This document shows, piece by piece, positions 1 to 8,011 of a stretch of DNA of 64,000 nt. The stretch comes from Alphaproteobacteria bacterium (GTDB taxonomy: Bacteria > Pseudomonadota > Alphaproteobacteria > JAEULC01). Position numbers and translations under genes: made by a program. How positions within the stretch are numbered: the stretch's first letter is position 1; every line of letters starts with the position of its first letter. The stretch spans positions 1 through 64,000 of the forward strand of contig JADLEG010000145.1 in the NCBI GenBank assembly GCA_020846275.1, read 5' to 3'. The notes below the pieces were generated by a model. That model was not told the DNA's origin. It did not search any database and was given only the letters and a program-made list of their open reading frames with translations.

Positions 1-524
1 CCGGGCTCGCCTGGACCACCAGGCAGATCAAGATGACGAGCGACGGCACGCCCTGGCGCCCGCTGGTGCATGTCAACGACATCTGCCAGGCCGTGGCGCT
101 GGCGCTCGAGGCGCCGGTGGGACAGGTCCACAACCAGATCTTCAACGTCGGCGACGACGCGCAGAACTACCGCATCCGCGAGATCGCCGAGATCGTCGGC
201 CGGATCTTCGACGGATCGACCGTGACGATGGGCAAGCCCGGCGGCGACAACCGCAGCTATCGCACCTCCTTCGCGAAGATCCGCCGCCACCTGCCGGAGT
301 TCCGCTGCCAATGGTCGGCCGAACGCGGCGCGCGCCAGCTGCACGATGTCTTCCGGCGGATCGGGATGACCAGGGAGATGTTCCAGTTCCGCGGCTTCAC
401 CCGGCTGGAGCAGTTGAAGCACCTGATCGGGACCGGGCAGATCGACCGGGATTTCTATTGGCAGGCGCTGGGCGAGCCGCCGGCCCAGCCCGCAGCCCGG
501 CCCATGGCCGCGACGTCGCGCTAG
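1..524 (+). CDS. NAD-dependent epimerase/dehydratase, C-terminal fragment
   Basis: The frame is open at the left edge (codons from base 3), so only the last 173 residues are present. An extended-SDR C-terminus is recognisable: the stretch GLAWTTRQIKMTSDG followed by WRPLVHVNDI is the substrate-domain signature of nucleotide-sugar epimerases/dehydratases, and FNVGDDAQNYRIREIA is the typical following helix. The Rossmann fold and the catalytic YxxxK lie outside the window. Methyltransferase, PIG-L and SDR genes next door (opposite strand) suggest a nucleotide-sugar or surface-polysaccharide locus. The substrate cannot be told from this fragment. Its TAG stop shares the palindrome CTAG (521-524) with the stop of the convergent SDR gene. 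Confidence 0.85.
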   Translation, partial: GLAWTTRQIKMTSDGTPWRPLVHVNDICQAVALALEAPVGQVHNQIFNVGDDAQNYRIREIAEIVGRIFDGSTVTMGKPGGDNRSYRTSFAKIRRHLPEFRCQWSAERGARQLHDVFRRIGMTREMFQFRGFTRLEQLKHLIGTGQIDRDFYWQALGEPPAQPAARPMAATSR

Positions 525-1327
525 GCGAAGAGCTTCTCGCTGGCGCCTGCCGCCGCCTGGGCGGGCGGCAGCTTCGGGTCCCACAGCCGCGCGACATAGC
601 GCCCGCCGGTCATGCCGTTCGATTCGTCGGCGCAGAGCCACAGGATTCCCGGCCGCATGACCGAAACCGGCAGCATGTTGCCGGCGCGGCGTCGCGATTC
701 CGGCAGGATATCGGTGTCGGTCGCGGCGCCCGGCAGGAAGACGTTCACGTCGACGCCGGTACCCTCGAGGTCGTTGGCCCAGATGCGCGACAGCGATTCC
801 ATCGCCGCCTTCGACGGTCCATAGGGCGACAGGCCCTTGCGCGTCAGCACGCCGGTGCTGGTGGAGATGTTGATGACCTTGCCAAAGCCGCGCGCCACCA
901 TCGGCGGGACGGCGATGCGCGACATGTAGAACATGCCGTTGACGTTGGTCGCGACGATATCGTCCCATACCGCGGGGTCGGCGTCGTAGAACCGCGGCGG
1001 GACCTCCATGTAGGACTCGCTGATCCCCCGCATGCCCATGCCGGCATTGTTGACCAGCACGTCGACGCGGCCGAAATGGGCGATCGTGCGATTGACGGCG
1101 CGGGTGCATTCGTCCATCGACCGGACGTCGGCGACCAGGCCCAGCACGCTATCCTTGCCGGATTGCGCCGCGATCTCGGCCACCGCGTCCTTCAGGGACT
1201 GGCTGTCGCTGCGGCCGGTGATCGCCACCCTGGCCCCGGCCGCTGCCAACGCCAGCGCCATGTCGCGGCCGAGGCCGCGCGACCCGCCGGTCATCAGGAC
1301 GATTCGGCCCTTCAGCGATTCGTACAT
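521..1327 (-). CDS. SDR family NAD(P)-dependent oxidoreductase
   Basis: This 268-residue classical short-chain dehydrogenase has the TGGSRGLGRD cofactor loop near residue 15, NNAG in the middle, a Ser in NISTSTG and the YGPSK catalytic YxxxK. It should oxidise or reduce a hydroxyl/keto group with NAD(P). The ATG (1325-1327) overlaps the TGA of the upstream PIG-L gene by one base (TGATG), which implies translational coupling and fixes the start; the frame stays open further upstream but that part is a shadow of the PIG-L gene. It is the last gene of a minus-strand operon with PIG-L and a methyltransferase. Its substrate may be a sugar or sugar-derived ketone, but that rests only on context. 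Confidence 0.9.
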   Translation of the reverse strand: MYESLKGRIVLMTGGSRGLGRDMALALAAAGARVAITGRSDSQSLKDAVAEIAAQSGKDSVLGLVADVRSMDECTRAVNRTIAHFGRVDVLVNNAGMGMRGISESYMEVPPRFYDADPAVWDDIVATNVNGMFYMSRIAVPPMVARGFGKVINISTSTGVLTRKGLSPYGPSKAAMESLSRIWANDLEGTGVDVNVFLPGAATDTDILPESRRRAGNMLPVSVMRPGILWLCADESNGMTGGRYVARLWDPKLPPAQAAAGASEKLFA

Positions 1328-1980
1328 CAGAACACGACCTTGCCGGCGAAGAATGCCTCGGCCAGGCCTTCCGCCGCGTTGCAGCCGATGCCGCGCAGCC
1401 GCGCCAGCCCCAGGAACGTCTCGTCGGTGAACCAGCCGCGCCCGTGCTGGCTGGGGAAATGCCGGGCCAGCAGGGCCACCTTGCGGGCGGCCTGCGCGCG
1501 GGTCAGCGGCACGAAGAAATTCGGGCTTCCCGTATCGCCGTCGTATTTCGGGATCTCGTACTGAAGCACGAGGTGGTTGCGAAAGGTGTTGCCGGTCAGC
1601 TCGGACACGATGCGATGGTCCTGGTGCGCGTCGCCGCTCCAATGGGTCAGCACGAGCGACGGCTCGAAGCCGCGCTTCAGCGTCTCGAAGCAGTCCTTGA
1701 TCTCGGCGTGCTGCGAGGGGAAATACCCGTCGCGGAACTTCATCACCTCGACCTCGTGCGCGGCGCTGCCGGCCAGGAATTCGGCCGCGCTGTCCCGCGC
1801 CTCGGCGTCGCGCCGCCCGTCGCCGCTGAAGACGACCCACCGCACGACGATGTCCGGCCGTTCCGCGACCAGGCGCAGCACCGTGCCGCCGCACCCGATC
1901 TCGATATCGTCGGCATGCGCGCCGAGGCAGAGCAGCTTCAGCGGCCGCGCATCGTCGGTCGGCAGGACAAGCCGCAGCAA
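1327..1980 (-). CDS. PIG-L family deacetylase
   Basis: About 217 residues with the zinc-binding signature GAHADDIEIGCGG near the N-terminus and HQDH further on, the metal ligands of LmbE/PIG-L N-acetylglucosaminyl deacetylases. It probably removes an N-acyl group from an amino sugar or related metabolite. No in-frame ATG lies between the end of the upstream methyltransferase gene and the AHADD motif. I chose TTG at 1978-1980, which leaves a short gap after the methyltransferase stop. The frame is open to 2058, so a longer form overlapping the methyltransferase gene is possible. The TGA at 1327-1329 overlaps the next gene's ATG. Confidence 0.85.
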   Translation of the reverse strand: MLRLVLPTDDARPLKLLCLGAHADDIEIGCGGTVLRLVAERPDIVVRWVVFSGDGRRDAEARDSAAEFLAGSAAHEVEVMKFRDGYFPSQHAEIKDCFETLKRGFEPSLVLTHWSGDAHQDHRIVSELTGNTFRNHLVLQYEIPKYDGDTGSPNFFVPLTRAQAARKVALLARHFPSQHGRGWFTDETFLGLARLRGIGCNAAEGLAEAFFAGKVVF

Positions 1981-1993
1981 GCGACCCGCCCGC

Positions 1994-3241
1994 CTACAGC
2001 ACGGCCAATTCGGGGATCGGCACGATGAACTTGGCCCCCCACTGCCGCACATAGGCAAGCTGCGCCACGATCTCGTCCTTGAGGTTCCACGGCAGGATCA
2101 GCACATAGTCCGGCTTGGTCTCGGCGATCCGGTCCGGCGGATAGATGGGTATATGCGTGCCCGGCAGGTATTTGCCGTGCTTGTAGGGATTGCGGTCGAC
2201 GGTGTAGTCGACGAAATCGGACCGGATGCCGCAGTAGTTCAGCAGCGTGTTGCCCTTGCCGGGGGCGCCATAGCCGGCGATCGTCTTGCCCTGGCGCTTC
2301 GCATCGATCAGGAAGGCCAGCAGATTGCGCTTGGTCGCGCGCACCTGCTCGGCGAAGGCGGCATAGGTCTCGAGCCGGTCCAGCCCGGCTTCGCGCTCGC
2401 GCCTGACCAGGTCTGCCACCGCCGGCAGGGTGGGACGCGTCTTGTTGTCGGCGTGACAGAGATGCACGCGCAACGATCCGCCATGGGTCCAGAGCTCCTC
2501 CACGTCGAACAGCCGCAACCCGTGCGCGGCCGCGATCTTCTCGGTGGTCAGCGCCGAGAAGTAGGAGAAATGCTCGTGGTAAATCTGGTCGAACTGGTTG
2601 CCCTGCATGGTCTTCAGCAGATGCGGATATTCGATCGTGCAGACGCCGGTCGGCTTCAGGACGATGCGGATTCCCTCGACGAACGAGTTGAGGTCCGGCA
2701 CCTGGGCCAGCACGTTGTTGCCCAGCACCAGGTCAGCCTGCAGCCCCTTGCCCACCACCTCGCGCGCGGTCTCGGTGCCGAAGAAGCGAACCAGGGTCGG
2801 CACGCCCCGCGCCTCGGCCGACTTCGCCACGTTCGCGGCCGGATCGATGCCGAGGACCGGGATGCCCTTCTTGACGAAATACTGCAGCAGGTAGCCGTCG
2901 TTGCTGCCGAGTTCGATCACCTGGCTCTTCGCCCCCAGCCCGTATTTGGCGGTGATCGTTTCGACGTAGCGTCGCGCATGTTCCAGCCAGGCATCCGAGA
3001 AGGCGGCGAAATAAGCGTACTCGGTGAAGATGTGCTCGGGCGTGACGTATTCCTGCAATTGCACCAGCAGGCATTCGCGGCATACCGAGGCCGCCAGGGG
3101 GAAGAACGGCTCCATGGTGTTGAGCTGGCTCTTCGCGAGGAAACTCTCGCAGAGCGGCGACATGCCGAGGTCGACGAATTCGACCAGGTGGCCGCCGCAG
3201 AAGCGGCAGGCGGCATCGGCTTTGGCGGGCGTGCTGGACAC
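1994..3241 (-). CDS. Class I SAM-dependent methyltransferase with N-terminal zinc motif (sugar C-methyltransferase type)
   Basis: 415 residues in three parts. The N-terminus has CRFCGG and later CRECLLVQL, a four-cysteine zinc-binding module. The middle is a Rossmann-fold SAM domain with VIELGSNDGYLLQYF. The C-terminal domain contains GYGAPGKGNTLLNYC, as in the methyltransf_13/methyltransf_14 architecture of NDP-sugar C-3 methyltransferases (TylC3/NovU-like). It likely methylates a deoxysugar nucleotide in the cytoplasm. It is first in the minus-strand operon with PIG-L and SDR genes; a good promoter (3338-3366) lies about 100 bases upstream. Similar proteins also occur in exopolysaccharide clusters, so the exact sugar is unknown. 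Confidence 0.88.
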   Translation of the reverse strand: MSSTPAKADAACRFCGGHLVEFVDLGMSPLCESFLAKSQLNTMEPFFPLAASVCRECLLVQLQEYVTPEHIFTEYAYFAAFSDAWLEHARRYVETITAKYGLGAKSQVIELGSNDGYLLQYFVKKGIPVLGIDPAANVAKSAEARGVPTLVRFFGTETAREVVGKGLQADLVLGNNVLAQVPDLNSFVEGIRIVLKPTGVCTIEYPHLLKTMQGNQFDQIYHEHFSYFSALTTEKIAAAHGLRLFDVEELWTHGGSLRVHLCHADNKTRPTLPAVADLVRREREAGLDRLETYAAFAEQVRATKRNLLAFLIDAKRQGKTIAGYGAPGKGNTLLNYCGIRSDFVDYTVDRNPYKHGKYLPGTHIPIYPPDRIAETKPDYVLILPWNLKDEIVAQLAYVRQWGAKFIVPIPELAVL

Positions 3242-3337
3242 GGCGGTCGAGGCCCTTTCAACGGCAGACGTCGTTGGCGGATTGCAGACCTGGATAGCGG
3301 CCTGTTTTGCGGGGCCAAGGTAAAAAAATCGCTAAAA

Positions 3338-3366
3338 ATCCTAGCTTTAGGGGAATCTACCGTCAA
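3338..3366 (-). promoter_or_regulatory. Sigma-70-type promoter for the methyltransferase/PIG-L/SDR operon
   Basis: On the minus strand TTGACG (3361-3366) is followed after exactly 17 bases by TAGGAT (3338-3343), in an A+T-rich patch within G+C-rich DNA. The match is 5/6 to the -35 and 4/6 to the -10 consensus. Transcription would start near 3331, about 90 bases before the methyltransferase ATG. The rest of the 3242-3435 gap shows no gene. Confidence 0.5.
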
Positions 3367-3435
3367 CATCGCGCTGCCCGAGCGACATGCCGGAACGGTG
3401 TTTCGTCAGCCCCGGCCGGCACGCTCTACCGCGGG

Positions 3436-3975
3436 TCAGGCGCTGGTCCGCCGGCCGCCGAACGCGGGTTGCGGCACCTCGGCCAGCCGACGGACGAGGC
3501 GGGCAAGCAGCTGCTCCAGCCGCGCCCGCTCCCCGGCTTCCAGTTCGGCGGTGAACCACGCTTCCCAGGCGCGCGCGAGCGCGACGAGCTTCGCATAGGC
3601 GCGCCGGCCGCGCGGCGTGAAATCGAGCGCCAGCAGGCGGCGGTCGCGCGGGTCCGGCTTGCGCGTCAGGAACCCCAGCCGCAGCAGTCGCGCGACGGCC
3701 CGGCTGACCGTCGCCTTGTCCATGCTGGTGTGCTGGACGATCGCGTTCGACGACACCGGCCGGTAGAAGCCCAGCACCGTCATCACCCGCGCCTCCGGAA
3801 GCTGCAGCCCGATCGCGCGCTCGTACTCGCGAGCCAGATTCGCGGTCACTTTCGACGCCAGGATGGACAGGTGATAGGGCAGGAACCGGTCGAGCCGCAG
3901 CGGGCCCGGCTCCTTCGCCTGCCGCGTCGATCGCGTCCCGCGCCGTTTGCCCGGTCGGCTTGACAACTGTTTCAC
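3436..3975 (-). CDS. MarR family transcriptional regulator
   Basis: About 179 residues with a winged helix-turn-helix of MarR type: the recognition region reads HTSMDKATVSRAVARL and the wing KPDPRDRRLLALDFTP, with the DxR motif typical of the family. It is divergent from the class II aldolase/amidohydrolase genes, and probably represses them until a small aromatic or acidic ligand binds. The start is uncertain. I chose GTG at 3973-3975; the frame stays open to 4065, and a TTG at about position 3995 is an alternative. The basic N-terminal extension (KRRGTRSTRQ) is longer than usual for MarR proteins. Confidence 0.85.
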   Translation of the reverse strand: MKQLSSRPGKRRGTRSTRQAKEPGPLRLDRFLPYHLSILASKVTANLAREYERAIGLQLPEARVMTVLGFYRPVSSNAIVQHTSMDKATVSRAVARLLRLGFLTRKPDPRDRRLLALDFTPRGRRAYAKLVALARAWEAWFTAELEAGERARLEQLLARLVRRLAEVPQPAFGGRRTSA

Positions 3976-3996
3976 TTGGAACGACCATTCCTTCAA
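3976..3996. promoter_or_regulatory. Candidate MarR operator in the marR/aldolase divergent region
   Basis: The sequence TTGGAACGACCATTCCTTCAA holds GGAA-N6-TTCC (3978-3991) with TTG and CAA at its flanks. It sits just before the chosen marR start and about 50 bases before the aldolase ATG. MarR proteins often bind such imperfect palindromes to control themselves and a divergent operon. A TTGACA hexamer (3960-3965) lies beside it on the plus strand, but no convincing -10 follows. Weak evidence. Confidence 0.3.
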
Positions 3997-4046
3997 TAGA
4001 ACCGTGCCTTCGGATGAAGGCGCGGCGACAAGGCGGAGGAAACACC

Positions 4047-4847
4047 ATGGCGACGTGCCGTACAAGCGCGCGCAGTAACGTGACGGCGCTCCAGCGCCGC
4101 ATGGCTCGCCTGCGCATGAGCCAGGCCGAACGCGAGACGCGCGTCAACCTGGCAGCCTGCTACCGGCTGGTAGCCCATTACGGCATGACCGACCAGATCT
4201 ACAATCACATCTCGGCGCGGCTGCCGGAACAGCACGATGCGTTCCTGATCAACGCCTATGGCATGCTGTTCGAGGAAGTGACGGCGAGTTCGCTGGTCAA
4301 GATCGATGCCGACGGCACGGTCCTGGAGGACGCAACCGGTCTCGGCATCAACCCTGCCGGCTTCGTGATCCACAGCGCCGTCCATGCGGCACGGCCGGAT
4401 GCCGCCTGCGTGATCCACACGCATTCGCGCGCGGGCATGGCAGTATCGGCCCAGAAGGACGGCCTGCTGCCGTTGACCCAGCACGCGATGCGGTTCTGGA
4501 ACCGCATCGCCTATCACGACTACGAAGGCATCGCGCTCGATATCGGCGAGCGCGCGCGGCTCGCCGGGGATCTCGGCGATCGCGACGCCATGATCCTGCG
4601 AAACCACGGGCTGCTGACGCTGGGCGCGACGATCCGCCAGGCCTTCGAGCTGACTTACTACCTGGAGCGGGCCTGCCAGGCGCAGATCGATGCGATGGCC
4701 GGCGGCGCAAGATTGAACCTGCCGCCGCCCGAGGTCTGCGAGCGCACCGCGCAGCTGTTCGAGCGGCCGAACCGGCCGGCCCTGACGCGCGACTGGCCGG
4801 CACTGCTGCGGATGCTCGACCGCAGCGACGATTCTTATCGCAACTAG
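4047..4847 (+). CDS. Class II aldolase/adducin family protein
   Basis: 266 residues of the FucA/AraD fold. IYNHISARLP, the zinc-binding pair in VIHTHSRAG, and a further His in RNHGLLTLG give the expected metal site. Members cleave or epimerise phosphorylated sugars, or decarboxylate and aldol-cleave small hydroxy acids. The ATG follows a clear GGAGG (4035-4039) at normal spacing, so I reject the longer in-frame reading from 3960. It is co-transcribed with the amidohydrolase 36 bases downstream and divergent from marR. Class II aldolase beside ACMSD-type amidohydrolase suggests processing of a hydroxylated aromatic or keto acid; the substrate is not defined. Confidence 0.87.
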   Translation: MATCRTSARSNVTALQRRMARLRMSQAERETRVNLAACYRLVAHYGMTDQIYNHISARLPEQHDAFLINAYGMLFEEVTASSLVKIDADGTVLEDATGLGINPAGFVIHSAVHAARPDAACVIHTHSRAGMAVSAQKDGLLPLTQHAMRFWNRIAYHDYEGIALDIGERARLAGDLGDRDAMILRNHGLLTLGATIRQAFELTYYLERACQAQIDAMAGGARLNLPPPEVCERTAQLFERPNRPALTRDWPALLRMLDRSDDSYRN

Positions 4848-4883
4848 CGCTCCCCGCCATCCGCCTTCGGAAGGACTTGCCGC

Positions 4884-5870
4884 ATGATGCAATCGATCGA
4901 CGTGCACACCCATATGCTGAACCGCGACTGGCTGGAATTGCTGCGCCAGCACGGCAAGCCGCGCTTCGAGCTGCGCAAGAGCTTGGACGCGGCGGAGGGC
5001 ATCATGATGGACGGGGCGCCGTTCATGACGCCGATGCCCGGGCATTTCGACTACGCCTACCGCATCGAGCGGATGAACGAGGCGAAGGTGGACATGGCGA
5101 TCGTCTCGCTGACCTGCCCCAACGTGTATTTCGGCGGTCCGGAGATCAGCCTGAAGGCCGCGAAGATCGTCAACGATTCGATGGCCGCGGCGCAGAAGAC
5201 CTATCCCTCGCGCATCCGCTGGATCTGCTCGCTGCCCTGGGAATATCCCGAGTTGGCCGTGCCGGAGCTCGCCCGCTGCTGCGACCAGGGCGCGGTGGGC
5301 GTCATGGTGCTCGCCAACATCGGCAACCGCTCGCTGACCGACGAACTGTTCCAGCCGATCTGGAAGGCGATCGACGACCGTGGCCTGCCGGTGCTGGTTC
5401 ATCCGACCGCGCCGGCCGGAACGCCGGTCATGGACATGCGCCAGTTCAACCTGATCGCCTCGATCGGCTTCATGTTCGACACCAGCCTGGCCTTCGCGCG
5501 CATCTTCTTCGACGGGTTCCTCGACCGCTACCCGAACCTGAAGCTGATCGCGTCCCATGCCGGCGGCACCTTGCCCTTCCTGGTCGGGCGGCTGGACCAG
5601 TGCTTCAACAACATGAACGCCGCGCGCACCAAGACCCAGACGCGCCCCAGCGAATACCTGCGCCGCATCTACTACGACGCCGTCACCTATCGCCCCGAGG
5701 CGCTCGGGATGTGCATCGATGTCGGCGGCGCGGACAAGGTGATGTACGGGTCGGACTACCCGCACAACATCGGCGACATGGTCGGCTGCCTGAAGCGCGT
5801 CGACGAATTGCCCGCGACGCAGCGCGACGCGGTGCGCGGCGGCAACGCGCGGCGGATATTCAGGCTCTGA
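4884..5870 (+). CDS. Amidohydrolase family 2 protein (ACMSD/gamma-resorcylate decarboxylase type)
   Basis: 328 residues of a TIM-barrel amidohydrolase. Metal ligands are visible as DVHTH (His8, His10), VLVHPTAP, SHAGGTLPF and YGSDYPH, the order found in aminocarboxymuconate-semialdehyde decarboxylase, LigW and gamma-resorcylate decarboxylase. A non-oxidative decarboxylation or C-C hydrolysis of an aromatic acid is therefore likely. The start ATG follows GGAAGGA. It is the second gene of an operon with the class II aldolase and is convergent with the PLP enzyme, with only 15 bases between stops. Exact substrate unknown. Confidence 0.87.
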   Translation: MMQSIDVHTHMLNRDWLELLRQHGKPRFELRKSLDAAEGIMMDGAPFMTPMPGHFDYAYRIERMNEAKVDMAIVSLTCPNVYFGGPEISLKAAKIVNDSMAAAQKTYPSRIRWICSLPWEYPELAVPELARCCDQGAVGVMVLANIGNRSLTDELFQPIWKAIDDRGLPVLVHPTAPAGTPVMDMRQFNLIASIGFMFDTSLAFARIFFDGFLDRYPNLKLIASHAGGTLPFLVGRLDQCFNNMNAARTKTQTRPSEYLRRIYYDAVTYRPEALGMCIDVGGADKVMYGSDYPHNIGDMVGCLKRVDELPATQRDAVRGGNARRIFRL

Positions 5871-5885
5871 GCGAAAGGACGGCCG

Positions 5886-7136
5886 CTAGTAGGTCGCCCT
5901 GATCGAGGCGGCCGCCGCACCGCCTTCCTGACGCACGACGCCGACGGCCGCGCGCAGATCGGTCAGGTACTCGTCCATGCTGGGCGCGTGGATCAGCGAC
6001 ATCATGCGGTGGATCGCGCGCGGCTTCTGGACCAGGCCGGGGACCCAGCCCTTGACCGCCATCACCTCGCTGACGCGGAACACGTCGATCTCGTCCGATC
6101 CGAAGGCGACGATCGACAGATGCGGCCGCCCCTGCACGCGCAACCCGTCGATCGCCTCGACGCCGGACTTGTAGTCCTGGACCATCTTCATCAGATCCTT
6201 GGCTATGGCGCGATAGCCGGCGCGGCCGAGGAACTGGAACGTCGCCCAGGCCGCCGCCACGCCGCCGGCCGGCCGGGTGCCGACGATGGTGTTGGTGGCG
6301 AACCGGCCGTTCGGCCACTGGTCGAATTCGAAGCCGTGGAAGCGCGCCTTGTCGGCGGAGGTGTAGAACACGGTCGAGGCGGGCTTCGGGCAGAAGCCGA
6401 ACTTGTGCAGATCGGCCGACATCGACGAGACGCCGGCGACGCCAAGGTCGAAGTCCGGCACGTCGAAGCCGATGTCTTTCGCGAACGGCGCCAAGTAGCC
6501 GCCGACGCAGGCGTCCACGTGCAGCCACAGGTCGCGCTTGGTCGCAAGCTGGCCCAGGGCCGCGATCGGGTCGATCACGCCATGCGGAAAGCTGGGCGCC
6601 GAGCCGACGACCATCATGGTCTTGTCGTCGATGGCGGCCTCGAGCGCCTTCACGTCGGCGCGCAGGTCGGCCGCGGTCGGCACGCGGCGCACCTCCAGGT
6701 CCATCAGCTTGGCCGCCTTGTTGAAGGCGGGATGGGCCGATTCCGAGGCGACGATGTTGCCGCGCCGCGCCGGTTCCTTGCGGCGCGCGCGATCCCAGTC
6801 GCGGCAGGTCTGCACGGCCTGGATGATGCTCTCGGTCCCGCCCGTGGTCATGAAGCCGGCCGCATCCGCCGGGGCGTGGAACAGGTCCAGCGCCGCCTCG
6901 ATGACCTCCTTCTCCATCTGCCCCACGCTGAGGAAGGCGCGCCGGGCGCCCAGCGCGTTCTCGGAGAAGAATTCGAAGAACGCGTCACGGCCCATCTCGT
7001 AGACCGCGTCGGTCGCCTTGAACACGTAGAGCGGGGTGCGGCCGTGCCGCCAGTCCGCGTCCTTCGTTTTCATGGCGCGCATTTCGGCTATAACGTCGTT
7101 GCGGGAGCGGCCTTGGGCGGGAAACGGCTTGCGCAT
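5886..7136 (-). CDS. PLP-dependent group II decarboxylase/sphingosine-1-phosphate-lyase-like enzyme
   Basis: 416 residues of fold type I. TTGGTESI binds the PLP phosphate, HVDACVGGY supplies the cofactor-nitrogen Asp, and SADLHKFG carries the Schiff-base lysine (Lys245). SxDxHKFGFxPK is the pattern of sphingosine-1-phosphate lyase and its bacterial relatives rather than of glutamate decarboxylase. It could cleave a phospho-amino-alcohol or decarboxylate an amino acid. I chose ATG 7134-7136 because GTGGAG precedes it; an in-frame extension to 7211 would run into the divergent iclR start. It shares a 68-base divergent region with the IclR regulator, which may control it. Confidence 0.85.
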   Translation of the reverse strand: MRKPFPAQGRSRNDVIAEMRAMKTKDADWRHGRTPLYVFKATDAVYEMGRDAFFEFFSENALGARRAFLSVGQMEKEVIEAALDLFHAPADAAGFMTTGGTESIIQAVQTCRDWDRARRKEPARRGNIVASESAHPAFNKAAKLMDLEVRRVPTAADLRADVKALEAAIDDKTMMVVGSAPSFPHGVIDPIAALGQLATKRDLWLHVDACVGGYLAPFAKDIGFDVPDFDLGVAGVSSMSADLHKFGFCPKPASTVFYTSADKARFHGFEFDQWPNGRFATNTIVGTRPAGGVAAAWATFQFLGRAGYRAIAKDLMKMVQDYKSGVEAIDGLRVQGRPHLSIVAFGSDEIDVFRVSEVMAVKGWVPGLVQKPRAIHRMMSLIHAPSMDEYLTDLRAAVGVVRQEGGAAAASIRATY

Positions 7137-7168
7137 CGCGTTCTCCACAGGGCTAACGGGCGATATTC

Positions 7169-7197
7169 TTGACCTAGCAGACAGCAGGCCGCTACAG
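7169..7197 (+). promoter_or_regulatory. Promoter candidate for the IclR-hyuAB-ABC operon
   Basis: TTGACC (7169-7174), a 17-base spacer and CTACAG (7192-7197) lie just before the iclR ATG at 7205. If real, transcription would start at or next to the ATG, giving a leaderless message. The -35 is strong and the -10 weak. The same 68 bases must also hold the promoter of the divergent PLP-enzyme gene. Confidence 0.38.
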
Positions 7198-7204
7198 TTC
7201 GTCA

Positions 7205-8011
7205 ATGCCAAACAACAGTTCGTCTAATACGAATGCTCGCGGACGGTCCGGCCTTAGCCGCGGCCTGGACGTGCTGGAGCTTCTTTCCGGCGGTCAGGAG
7301 GGGCTGGCGCTGGGCGAGATCGCGCGGCGCCTGGACATGTCCAAGTCCGGCACGCACGGCGTCCTGTCGACCCTCGCGCGGCGCGGCTTCGTGGAGCGTC
7401 TGCCGGGCGGAGTCTATCGCCTGGGCATGAAGGCGTGGCATGTCGGCAACGGCGTGCCCAACGCGGACATGGCCCGGGTGGCGATGCCGCTGATGGAGCG
7501 GCTGGTGCGCGACACGGGGGAAGGCGCGATCCTGGGCGTCCTGGCCGGGTTCGACGTGGTCTACCTGTGCCGCGCCGAAGGCTCGCAGGCCGTGCGCGTG
7601 CATGCCCAGGTGAGCGACCGCATCCCCGCCCACTGCACGTCGACCGGCCTGGTCCTGCTTGGCTTCCAGCCGCCGGGCTACCTCGATTCGGTGCTGCCGG
7701 CCGCGCTTCCCGCCATCACGCCGTCCACGATCGCCGACGCCGAGGGATTGCGGCGCGAATTGCGCCGCGTGCGCGCCCGGGGCTATGCGATCAACCTGGG
7801 CGGCTGGCGCGCCGACGTCGGCGGCATCGCCGCCCCGATCCTGAACGACGAGGGCAACGCCATCGCCGGCTTGTGCGTGGCGGCCCCGCGCTACCGGATG
7901 AACAAGGCCTGGTTCGCGCGCGTCGTTCCCGCGACGCTGCGCGCGACCCAGGCGATCGCCCGCGACTATTTCCAGCGGACGCCGGCACGCGGCCGGGTGG
8001 CCGCATCGTGA
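7205..8011 (+). CDS. IclR family transcriptional regulator
   Basis: 268 residues. The N-terminal winged helix-turn-helix (about residues 18-80) reads LSRGLDVLELL, then LGEIARRLDMSKSGTHGVLSTL. The C-terminal IclR effector domain includes VRVHAQVSDRIPAHCTSTG and a region around GGWRADVGGIAAPI. It likely binds a carboxylic acid or cyclic amide and controls the operon it begins. The next gene starts at a GTG overlapping its TGA by four bases, so regulator, hydantoinase genes and transporter genes are probably one transcript. The divergent PLP enzyme may also belong to its regulon. Confidence 0.92.
   Translation: MPNNSSSNTNARGRSGLSRGLDVLELLSGGQEGLALGEIARRLDMSKSGTHGVLSTLARRGFVERLPGGVYRLGMKAWHVGNGVPNADMARVAMPLMERLVRDTGEGAILGVLAGFDVVYLCRAEGSQAVRVHAQVSDRIPAHCTSTGLVLLGFQPPGYLDSVLPAALPAITPSTIADAEGLRRELRRVRARGYAINLGGWRADVGGIAAPILNDEGNAIAGLCVAAPRYRMNKAWFARVVPATLRATQAIARDYFQRTPARGRVAAS

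Noticed and set aside
521..1894. Possible fusion of an extra N-terminal domain to the SDR
   Set aside because: The upstream half is an out-of-frame reading of the PIG-L gene. The SDR has a normal start at 1327 with a TGATG coupling.
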